Shown here piece after piece: positions 22,276 to 32,270 of a DNA stretch of 64,000 nt. Under the pieces are notes generated by a model. The model did no database searches, was not told the origin of the DNA, and saw only the letters and a program-made list of their open reading frames with translations. The stretch lies in assembly GCA_021018995.1 (NCBI GenBank), contig CM037598.1, positions 77,642,671-77,706,670 on the forward strand. Reading direction: 5' to 3'. A program made the position numbers and the translations under genes. The first letter of the stretch is position 1. Each line of letters starts with the position of its first letter. Source of the DNA: Chloranthus sessilifolius (taxonomy: Eukaryota; Streptophyta; Magnoliopsida; Chloranthales; Chloranthaceae).

Positions 22276-23651
22276 ATGAATTGTGGGTCATGGAATGTCC
22301 GGGGTCTCAATAATCGGACTAAAAGAAAGGAAGTGACGAAATTAATTAGGATCAAAGTCTCGATATTCTATGTCTTATGGAAACTAAAATCACTCAACCA
22401 AGAAGTGAAAAAATTATGCGTTCGATTAATCGAAGTTGGAGTAGTGTTATGAACTATCATAGTCATACATTTGGTAGAGTGTGGATTATTTGGAATCCTG
22501 ATAAATTCTCGGTTGATAAACTGGCAGAAACTGATCAACTTGTTCATGTTAAAGTCACAAGGAATGATGGCTTGCAATTCTATCTATCTACTATATATGC
22601 TTCGAACCTTGCATCTGACAGAAGACTTCTATGGAGCTCCCTCTTAAACGTTGTTGTTAACATCGATGGTTTGTGGCTTCTTAATGGGGACTTCAACTGT
22701 ATCAGGTTTCCTGAGGAGAAGATTGGGGGGCGCCTGGTCCCAATGCGCATCATGAGTGAATTCAATAATTGCCTTGATGCTTGCCAGCTTGGAGACCTTC
22801 GGGCTTTTGGTAATACTCTTTCCTGGACTAATAGATCATTTGGCAATAGGCGTATCCTGTGTCGGCTAGATAGGACTTTATCTAATGTGCAGTGGAAAAG
22901 ACTTTGGCCTAATGTGGTGGTCAAGTACTTGCCTGCTAGAATCTCAGAGCAATCTGCTTTGATCACTAGACTTCATCAGGATGTTCCCTCGGGGCCGAAG
23001 CCATTCAAATTCTTTATGGCTTGGACTACACAATCAGGATTTAGAGATGTCATTCTTACGGCTTGGAGTCGGCCGGTAGAAGGTACTAAGATGTTCATTC
23101 TTCAGTAGAAACTCAAATTAGTCAAAGAAGGCATTCGGGAATAGAATGAAAGGGATTTCGGAACTATTCAATCCAGAGTTCGAGTGGCCCGTACTTTGGT
23201 CACATCTGTTCAGAATTCCATTCAGGGTGATCCTTTGAATGAGGACCTTGCAAAGAACGAAAAATCTGCATTGATCGAGCTTAATAGAGAACTAAACACT
23301 GAGGAGGAATTTTACTTCTAGAAGTCTCGCCATCATCGCATCAATAATGGTGATTGCAGTACCAGGTATTATCATGCGAATGTCAATTCTAGGAAAGTTG
23401 TGAATAATCTGTATGAGATGGTGGATAATGTTGGGAATAGATTTGTCAATTCGGGCCATATTGGAGACTATTTAGTTAACCATTATCAGAATATATACAC
23501 CCCTTCTAGTTTCGATCCCATTCCGACCATTCCTTTTAAAAGAAGGCTTCAACCAGAAGATGCGTCGAAGCTCTCATTGCCGATCTCCAATGATGAAATT
23601 ACCAAGGTGGTTTTTGCTTCACCAAATGGAAAAGCACTTGGGCCTATTGGT
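22276..23651 (+). pseudogene. L1-A ORF2 5' part: endonuclease, start of reverse transcriptase
   Basis: ORF2 starts MNCGSWNVRGLNN at 22276, typical of the apurinic-type endonuclease of plant L1s. A one-base shift near 22360 is needed to continue into LMETKITQP. Endonuclease motifs follow: LLNGDFNCIR (about 22680) and ISEQSALI (about 22960), the position of the conserved SDH. A stop at 23106 and others interrupt the linker. The last segment (23400-23651) reaches KALGPIG, where the LINE sequence ends at the TSD and continues on the other strand at about 20960. Confidence 0.82.
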
Positions 23652-23879
23652 AACCCCTAAAAATATTGCGTACCCTTATCTTTTTCTTCTCCACTCATTC
23701 TATCATCTTTCCGAGGTCTCGAGAAGTTGAAATGCCTGCAACTCTTCACTCGAAAATGAACGGAAAACTTGCATTTTGTATTCCGACCCATATCGCTTCC
23801 AAACAGCGGAAAACCACAAAAAATACAATCCGAGTCTAAGTATTCCTCTGTTTCCCTCATATCCAAACAGGCCCTAATG

Positions 23880-24157
23880 GTTGGTTTGCAAATTTGCGAA
23901 TGCTCTCCGTAAAAATTCATTAAAGATATCCTCAATTTTTTCAGAGACCAACTCAACGAGGGATAGCCTTGCTAACTTTGACCTTCATGGTGAAACCTTT
24001 AAAATTTTTAAGACTACTCTTGAATTACCTTTCTCAGTAAGAAGATATTACAGTGAAGGCTTTCTTCAGCTTCTAGGTTTTAATTTAGTAGTTTTATTTT
24101 TTATTTTAGATTATTGATTTTTTTTTTCTTTTTACTAATAAATATTTGCTTACTTCA

Positions 24158-24172
<15 letters not shown>
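23880..24172 (+). mobile_element. L1 3' end fragment with poly-A
   Basis: Plus-strand text RDSLANFDLHGETFKIF...ELPFSVRRYYSEG resembles the C-terminal RNase H-like tail of plant L1 ORF2. It is followed by a 3' UTR with ACTAATAAATATTTG and an A-run (24157-24166) merging into a TA microsatellite up to 24192. It is strongly 5'-truncated; no TSD was found. Confidence 0.55.
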
Positions 24173-24192
<20 letters not shown>

Positions 24193-24196
<4 letters not shown>

Positions 24197-25417
24197 GAAG
24201 AAAATATTTGATTTTCTATTTTATGTGATATTTGCAAAAAGGTTCGACGTCATCATTATCATATCATGATGCCTTTACCCCATTTATTTGGATTGACTTT
24301 ACTAATTTTATTTTTCAATTTATTTTTGTTCATGCTAAACTCTTTATTGCTCCACTCTTTTATATCGTTTCTCAACTGCTTCCAGACACTTCTTCATTGG
24401 TCTTTTATCTTTTTTTCGTTGTTCTTGTATTGTCTCAGTCCTTTTTTTCGGCTTCCAATAGCTATTTCCAAATTATCCCAAACAATATTCTATAATTTTT
24501 TCCTTTGTAAAAATCATCTCAAAGTTTATTTTATGTACTCATTCTTAAATTATTCTTTCTTATTACTCCACTCAATTACCATACTATGTAGTAGTTTTGT
24601 TTGTCTATCTTAAAAAACTACTCCTTCAATGGTAGTGAAAATCTTGAATTACAGAATCCCACTAAGCATCGTATAGTAGTTTTGTTTGCTTGTCTTAGAA
24701 AAATCTCCTTCAATCGAAGTGAAAATTATGAGTTACACAATCCCACTAATCTGCCTTTATTTCTCTTGATAGTATTTTTTGCTACATATATAGTTCATGT
24801 GGTTAACAAATAATACTTGCAATCATAGCATGCATAGTATTACGTGGACAGGCCAGTGCACCATAGGTGGTGCACATGTCATCAACTTTGCATAAGTGAC
24901 ATGAATCTTCATCAGTATACTTGCCGTATCGTATATGTCGTCATCATATAAATTTTACCCAATATCAAAATCATATTATTAAACTTTCTTTTTTGATAGA
25001 ATATTATTAAACCTTTGTACCATTAATTTGATTATGAGTTTGGATGAGACTTAAAATGGATGGTTAACCAATCTTCGAAGGCACATACCAATTAAAGAAA
25101 ACTGCTCTAAGTGAACTATTTGAATCCATTTATGAGGATATTTTTGGGGTTCAGTCTCTACAGAAGATGCTCGGCCGCATTGAAACTTAAATTAGCTAGT
25201 GAAGATATGAGTAAAATAGAAAATTTTGATGACCCACGCATTATAGGGTATGTGTATAGAAATAAGATTAATCAAAAGTTTACTATAATTGACATTGCTC
25301 TGGCTCTTTTTTTTCATGATATACAAAATAGTACCCATTGCTTTGTCTTTTTTATTTTAATCAAAAGAAATATTGATCATGTATCACTTTCTATTGAGTA
25401 TATGTTTACTTTTTAAT
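24193..25417. other. AT-rich intergenic DNA; small tandem duplication
   Basis: No gene is recognised. An ~82-bp stretch containing GTAGTAGTTTTGTTTG and CTCCTTCAA is duplicated in tandem at about 24590-24760. A short readable stretch near 25200-25300 (MSKIENFDDPRIIGYVYRN) looks protein-like, but I cannot assign it to a family. Confidence 0.5.
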
Positions 25418-25700
25418 GGGTACCTCTATTGGCGCCTAATAGTTATTTACTGCTGCGCGACTATGCTCAGAATCGTTAACTGCATTAAATCATATGATGG
25501 ACATCATCTTTCATCGCAATCTTTCCCGTAAAGGAACTCAATACCTTGATTGTATCATCAGACTGTATGTTTTTGTTTACACGTGGCACAAATCCCTAAA
25601 AAATGGCCTAGAAGCAATGTTTGAGCGTGATGAGCGCCTTGTGATTTTTTTTTTTGAAAATTGTTTGTATTATTAATAAAAGCTATACATATGTCTCGAA

Positions 25701-26447
25701 TATTACATATATTAGAGTAATAATATATATTTTACTATTTCAAAATTAAGTTTATAATTATTATTATATATATTGATAATAATTCAATGGCAAACTTGTA
25801 AATATTATCTCCCAAAAGTAGTATCGTTTCAGATTTGGATTTATCTTTTCACCGTAAATGTGAAAGACACAAGTCTGACATCGTAAATCTCAAAAGACAC
25901 AAGTGAAATTGACTTTTCTTTTTATTGTTATCTGAATAGACACAACTCTGTGAAAAGACACAAGTGAAATTGATCTATTTTTATTGTTATCTAAAAAGAC
26001 ACAACTCTCTGAAAAGACACAAGTAAATCAATTTATCTTTTTACCGAAAAGGCAAAACTCTCTGAAAATATACAGATCTGAAATCTTTTCACCGTAACCT
26101 AAAAAGACATAATGATTCAGAATTTCTCTATAAATAAAGATAAGATCTATGTTAAAAACACAAGATATACAAGACAATAGAAATAACATATATATATTTT
26201 TTTCTCTTTCGTTCTTATCTTTTGTATATCAGAAAATTTGTGTGGCAGGTTCTTTCTCTAGAAAGTGCAATCTAGAAAAAAACATATGGTTCTTGGCAAA
26301 AGGGCTCTGTTTTATCCTGAAGGCAGATTCACTGAAAACTTTATTACATCTTCGTTTATCTAACGGAGCGAGGGAGTCTATTATCTTTAAGACAACGTAG
26401 TGAACTACGTGCCTCGGAGCCATTATCAATACCAAATTATTTCAACA
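25701..26447 (+). repeat. Copia 5' LTR
   Basis: A 747-bp LTR starting TATTACATATATTAG (the TG start is mutated) and ending CAACA. It contains repeated AAAAGACACAAG phrases and a TATA-like CTATAAATAAAG near 26130. Confidence 0.88.
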
Positions 26448-26963
26448 ATTTAAAGACAATAGTTCGTTTTAATGGCTCAGAGCATAAAAGTTCATGAATC
26501 AAGATCTCATCAAACTTGACCGATTTGGTGAGTCAAATTTCAAAAGATGACAGTAAAAGGTGTAATTTATCTTACAACAATTCAAGATTGCGTACGTCTT
26601 CAATATACCATGTCCACCAATTTCCGTAGCGAAAACAGCGAGAAGTACGACCAGTGGAGGATCGGATGCTCGACTCAAATGGCTGGAAGATGATCAAGAT
26701 TGTCCGGCTACATCCTCAATGTATTGAATGGCAGTTTATTCAACACATTATGTAAGTACAATATTACTAAAGATTTTAATATTCATTAATAAATAAGTAT
26801 TTAATTGAGGATACAGGTACAAAGGCTTTTCTAATCTCTAATGTTTTGATAATGGTTGGAGATAAATTGATTCTTAAACAAGTTTAAGGATTACAGTTTA
26901 TTATTATTGAGATAGAAGTCTTATGTATTTAATGAAGCGTACTAGACCCAATATAGTATATAT

Positions 26964-27126
26964 CACTACAAAAAATAAGACTGTTAGTGGCAATTTTTTA
27001 CAGCAAAAAAATTGCCGCTATTAACCAAAAAACTATTAAGACTATTAGTGGCAAGAGTATTAGCGACAATTTTTTTGTTAATAGCAGCAGTTTACGGCTG
27101 CCGCTAATAGTCTTATTTTTGTAGTG
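26964..27126. mobile_element. CACTA-type MITE, copy 2
   Basis: Termini are CACTACAAAAAATAAGACTG and CTTATTTTTGTAGTG; the TSD TAT is perfect (26961-26963 and 27127-27129). It is 163 bp and close to the copy at 53191-53352 in length and internal layout. It interrupts the copia coding region. Confidence 0.9.
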
Positions 27127-28480
27127 TATAGTGGGGGTATTGTGTGACAGCCCGAATTTTGGCACTCGAAAACCTGTGCCATCAGGATCATTATCACTGA
27201 TGATCTCCAGAACAAACCAAAGAATGTCTGCTCATATAACCGAAATCAAAGCAGACACTATCTAAAGAGGCAGATAGAGTCATTATATAAGGCACTAAAA
27301 TTAAAAAAAATAATATATATAACAAAAGGGATATAGATTCTCAAAAAGGAACTTAGAAAAATCACTGGCGATGGGCATCCATCACTCAAAACAATGGTTC
27401 CCAGTAGTGATTCCTATAAGATGTATACAGTAATAAAATAAAAGTATCTACAGAATATAATATAAAACAGAGTGGGCCACCAGGCCCAAATAATCCAGAA
27501 ATGCCAAATACAGATCCCAAAATAACAGACAAATACCCTAACTAAGGGAAGTACTCGTCTACCTGGATGTTAGTATCCTCCTCCTCCTCCTCAGCCTCAG
27601 CACCTAACTGATAGTCACGATCACTCTCAGTACCAGCAACTCGAGCCTCATAACCTATGACATATAGTCAGGGGTGAGCTAACGATCTAAGCTCAATAGA
27701 AGAAATTTAATTAAATTATATCTAAACTGTAAAACATGATTTACAAAACATATCTTAGAACAGATGGTCAAGAACAGATACTTCAGATAGAAAGATCAGA
27801 TAACAGATGCAAAGATTTAAATGACAGAACAGATACAGAATACCAGAAAGCATAATTTATTCTCAGAGTTTTCAGATGCTATGCATACAGTATTTAAATG
27901 ACTTAAACCATATACTTAAATAACTCGCGTGAATATAGCACGTGATAGCCAGATGTTTGCCGATGGGTAACCCCGACCATCGTCGTTCAATGAATAATTT
28001 CATAAATGCAACAAGCCTCTGCGTAATGAGAGTAACTTATGTCAGAGATGTTACAGAGCAGATACACAGATATCTCGTCGTGCCGGACACGGATATACCG
28101 CCGCGTTGGTGGGATTCGTCACATGAACATCTAATCAATGCATATCACATAATATCGGAAATCAGATGACATATATCAGATAATAGGAATCAGAGATGAC
28201 AGAACTTTTATTGATATGCAAGGCATACTTTAAAACAGAAATCAGAATATGTATCAGAATCCAGATACTATGAGTCCACGAGATCAGAATCAAATGCACG
28301 TTAAGTTAAATTTCCCCTACCTTATCAAGTCTTTCTAAGCAAATCCAAAGCCTTCTTAAGCGTCTCGATTTGAACATAGACCATACGTACAATGTACTAC
28401 GTGTCAGAGGTGTCAGAATATCAATGGATACACTGTCTAGCAGTGTCTTTCCCAGAAAATCAAAATAGACTGTACAGGGG

Positions 28481-28972
28481 AATTCGATTGATCAACTTCC
28501 GTGTTTGATCGATCGGATTCACTATTCGATCGATCATTTACTCAATTTGATTGATCGGATCCCACAAACCAACATAGACTGAACAGGGGAAGTCGATCGA
28601 TTATTTCTCTTATTTGATCGATCGAATTTACAATTTGATCGATCAATTCTCAAATTTGATCGATCGACCCTTCAGAGCCCAATTTCCAAAATTTTAGGCC
28701 TCATGTTGTATAAGGTTATATACTATTCGATCGATCATTTTCCAAAATGATCGATCAAATTTTCAATTCGATCGATCAATTTCCATTTTGATCAATCAAT
28801 TCTCAATTCGATCAATCAAATCCCAAATTTCATTGATCGAATTTATCGGGCTTGAACCTTTATAAAATACCCTCTTGTTCTATAAGGTGTTATAAAATTC
28901 GATCTATCATTTCTCAAGTTTGATCAATCGGATTACAGTTTGATCGATCAAATAGTAAATTTGATCGATCGG
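28481..28972. repeat. GATCGATC array in the left gypsy LTR
   Basis: Roughly twenty copies of TTTGATCGATCGGATT or close variants at irregular 15-40 bp spacing, about 1.34 kb into the LTR. The same array is in the other LTR (38559-39033), so it belonged to the element when it inserted. Confidence 0.9.
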
Positions 28973-29230
28973 ATATGACAGTTTCTGTCATAAATGTCGT
29001 TCATTAATTTTAACCTATTTTCATCCCTAACTCTTTATGATTCTCAGCGAATCATACAGGCTCATGCATCTACACATTTCAAGCACCAAAACTACAATTT
29101 GATTGATCGGATATGACAGTTTTTGTCATAAATGTCGTTCATTAATTTTAACCTATTTTCATCCCTAACTCTTTATGATTCTCAGCGAATCATACAAGCT
29201 CATGCATCTACACATTTCAAGCACCAAAAG
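28973..29230. repeat. 138-bp tandem duplication unique to the left LTR
   Basis: The segment starting ATATGACAGTTTCTGTCATA at 28973 is repeated from 29111 with few changes. The right LTR has one copy. The duplication begins in the GATCGATC motif and must have arisen after insertion. Confidence 0.9.
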
Positions 29231-29862
29231 TATTAAAAACACGTAATAACTTACCTCTTTAAAGTTGCTTCTATGATCTAAGGCAACCTTGACTCGAGGT
29301 GGGTTTTGGATCCGAAATCCAAGATTCCGTCGTCGTTGACAATCCCCGGAGTTAGGAATGATACCCTATGCTAATTCAAATTGGATATACACTCCTCCAA
29401 GTATAGCACAACAGATCCACAGCCCTTTCTCACACTTGGATCATAATCCCGTGATTCTTCAAGTCTTGACGTAAGTAATCAACGCAAGATCAAGGAGGTG
29501 CTCAAGACGAGTTCTCGTAGTTAAATGGATCAAATGATAGCAAGGAAAGAATTAACAATAAGAATTCTAACCCTGCCTTCCTATATAAGCTATCCAAGAG
29601 AAATATCCTTGATATTTCTATTTTCCAACTATAAACTCCGGTGTTGAGCACATACACCCCACCCACATGTATATTATTCTACAAGGATCCAAACGGATCT
29701 CAGACTTGTGTAACGTGTGGCCTATGGCTTTACACACACACTTACAAATTAATAATATTGATAACAATATCATTATATAAATTTTTAAGTTTGTCTCGAT
29801 TTTCGTACGAAGCATGCATACCAAAGCAGTCAAGTTTGTTTCAGAATTTTATGGTCATTATA

Positions 29863-29880
29863 TTCTCCCCTCCTTAGGAG
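29863..29880 (-). other. Gypsy polypurine tract
   Basis: On the minus strand CTCCTAAGGAGGGGAGAA directly abuts the left LTR, the expected site of plus-strand DNA priming. Confidence 0.75.
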
Positions 29881-30242
29881 TTTTCATCCACGAAAATTCC
29901 ACTCACACTCAAAAAGGGCTACGATGATCCATAATCCTAACAATCCCTCCGATTAAAGGATACCAAACGCCCCACTGTGATTCAACCCAAACACAGATAA
30001 ATCACACACGAATAATTAACAGAGTAAAGCTTAGAGGTCATAGATAGAACATAATACAGACAAATGCAACATACATGTTATGATATGCATAAAGCAGGCA
30101 CAACATAGAATTAATAGTACAAGCAGGTACAGGCAGAGGATATCAAATAAGGCATACAGGAAAACAGACATGAACCAAAACAAATTGAAAGATGAAATCA
30201 GAGGTATACGTATATCAATATAATATAATTAAAAGATCCAGT

Positions 30243-31670
30243 CTAATTACCTGTCGGTGGAGCAGATGGTCCAGGCTTCTCGGGTGCAGGTCTACTAGGT
30301 CTAGGTGGCTGTGTGCGATAGTCGCTCAGATTGACTACATGCAGGCGAGCGTGTCCGATCATGGGGATAGCAGTAGTAGGGTATGCCTGTTGCATCAAAT
30401 GTAAAAGTATACCCTCATGAAAATCCAACCGTCTAGCACCTGACGGTTGTGCTCCTCCAATCCATCGAGTCGCTCAATTATCCATCAATTTCCCTCAAGA
30501 AGTGCGACGAGTGCGTCGGTGAGATTAGCCATAGGTGGTTCATGTCATTTAGATGTTCGGGTTGGTGCACGTGGCAGGGGAGGAATGGGAGAAGGTCTAG
30601 CGGGTACATCCGTCTGAAGTGGAAGGTCGGGTTGTGCCTCACCCAAATCTGGAGCTTGCCCTGCTAGCTCCACCTCGGCTTGGTCTCATATACCCCCTTC
30701 TTCAGGCAACCTCTTCACCAATAGATTGTAGTTCTTTGTCCAATCCTTGAGCTTGAAGATCTTGATGTTATTATTTAGTCTTGGTTCTCCAGGCGTCATG
30801 CTATAAGCCTCCTGTACCACGTTATATTGCTCAACCATACGCGTAATCAATCGAGCGTATGGTATTTCTTTCTTCGGTACGGCCTTCTTCTCAGACATAT
30901 TATCTTTGGCATTTATCATGCCATCTAGAACCACATCGGCAACTGAAAACCAACGGTTCTCGAATGCTGAAAACAGGGCTTACTGAACAATGCCACTACG
31001 CTGACTTGTGCAAAATTGGGTATAAGATATACTTGATAAAAGTATCAAACATCCATAGGTTATCAAGGAGTTGGGCTCGAGTAATTGATTGACCCAATCC
31101 ATGCTAACCATGTGTCATCTTAGCGACGACATCCTGGTATGATACGTCCCTAACGTATGGTGGCAACAAGCCACATGGTTCCACATACCCAGAGGGGCAT
31201 TGTAAGGCGGCAGCGACATGAAATTGATTAAATTTATACTCAAGGCCGTCAATTTTGGTGGTTAATTGGTGACGGTCATCGCCCCTTCGAAGGTATTGAT
31301 AGAATAGGCAAACTATTCTAGGGCAATAGTGTGAATGGAAGGGTTTATGCATAGGCTACAACCCTAATTTGGTTATGTAGTCGATCGCCCAATTCATTTC
31401 GGGTCGATCTTCAAATAGTGTAGGGGTAAAAGAATATTCGGGAAGAAAAGTCTTTGAAGCCCACCACTCCTTAGGGAGTTCTCAGTTAATTAGGGGTGGC
31501 GGTTGTGGTTGGACGGATGGCACAATCGGTTTGGGTGGTGCCATGGGTTGCACAATAGGTTGTGCGACAAGTTCAACGGGCGGCACGGATGCACGAACCA
31601 GCGACGTAGGGACCTTGCGCGAGGCATTCTTAGTTCGCGGTCTCATAACTTGAAATGTATAAAAATGCAC
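30243..31670 (-). pseudogene. Extra gypsy ORF after integrase, plant-transposon-protein-like
   Basis: Between the integrase end and the 3' LTR, in sense orientation, lies a broken open region. It has a Pro-rich start (VAQPIVQPMAPPKP, about 31560), then FHVAAALQCPSGYVEPC and LLDNLWMFDTFIKYILYPIL (about 31060-31000), and VLDGMINAKDNMSEKK followed by IPYARLITRMVEQYNVV (30930-30820). A Pro-rich end follows (RPSRPAPEKPGP, about 30270). The order resembles the putative plant transposon protein domain found between integrase and 3' LTR or near gag in many plant elements; this is from memory of such sequences and not a search. At least three stops or shifts interrupt it. Function is unknown. Confidence 0.5.
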
Positions 31671-31864
31671 AAAAACTCCAAAATAACATAGAAAATTAGG
31701 GTTTTACCGTGAGAGACGATCAATACGCGATCCACAGAGTTAAAATGCGAAGCGTCGGCAGCCGGGAGTAGCCGGAAATGATCTTCGAACCCAAAGGAAG
31801 CAAGGAAATGTCGAACGATTGGGTTTTCTAATCGTGCAAATGAGAAAATAAAAACCCATTCATC

Positions 31865-32093
31865 AACTTAAATCATAAATTTGATCGATCAATCTTCAAA
31901 TTTGATCGATCGAATTTCAAATGAAATAACCTAACCCAACAATTTTGATCGATCAATTCTTGAATTTGATCGATCGGATTTCAATTTGATCAATCAAATT
32001 CTAAATTTGATCGATCAAATTGTTCTGTAAAAAGAACTGAACCCAGAAAATTTTGATCCATCAAATGTTAAATTTGATCGATCGGATTTAACA
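31865..32093. repeat. GATCGATC array in the gypsy internal region
   Basis: About ten copies of the LTR motif TTTGATCGATCGGATT lie between the integrase end and the extra ORF, outside the LTRs. The same motif type has therefore spread within one element. Confidence 0.85.
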
Positions 32094-32270
32094 GCAAGGT
32101 TGTTTCCAAAATTACAGGTTTGGAATACATGGAAAACTCTGGATTACAGACCATAGATCATTTTGCAATGCTACATCAGTATTCTATGCAAAATATACAA
32201 ATCTAGCATGCGCTTAATTGTATTTAATAAGGAATATTGCGCAATCAAGAGTTAAATTTTACCTCACATA

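Larger units (their letters stand above)
18562..23651 (-). mobile_element. L1-A: LINE with 5' inversion (twin priming)
   Basis: This L1-type LINE has its 3' half on the minus strand (about 20960 down to 18562, ending in a short poly-A seen as T-run 18563-18573). Its 5' half is on the plus strand (about 21000-23651). A perfect 15-bp TSD AACCCCTAAAAATAT flanks the whole (18547-18561 and 23652-23666), so it is one insertion. The plus half stops at KALGPIG, the conserved GPDG-like point at the start of reverse transcriptase, and the minus half resumes just after it (NAF..WDIVKEEFF). The breakpoint therefore falls inside one open frame. This is the structure expected when target-primed reverse transcription switches to a second primer. 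Confidence 0.9.
27143..29862 (-). repeat. Gypsy LTR (left, 3' LTR), 2.72 kb
   Basis: Pairs with 37231-39773. It begins TGTGACAGCCCGAATTTTGG and ends GGTCATTATA, where TTACA is expected. It is longer than its partner mainly because of the tandem duplication at 28973-29230. Confidence 0.92.

Noticed and set aside
22580..22966. 128-codon minus-strand open frame
   Set aside because: Shadow of the L1-A endonuclease, which has recognisable motifs on the plus strand.
24266..24613. Hydrophobic open frame, possible membrane protein
   Set aside because: Phe/Leu-rich text from T-rich low-complexity DNA; no start context or similarity.
28481..28972. Regular short repeats resembling a CRISPR array
   Set aside because: Units are degenerate, spacing is irregular, the array is repeated in both LTRs of a retrotransposon, and the context is a plant genome.
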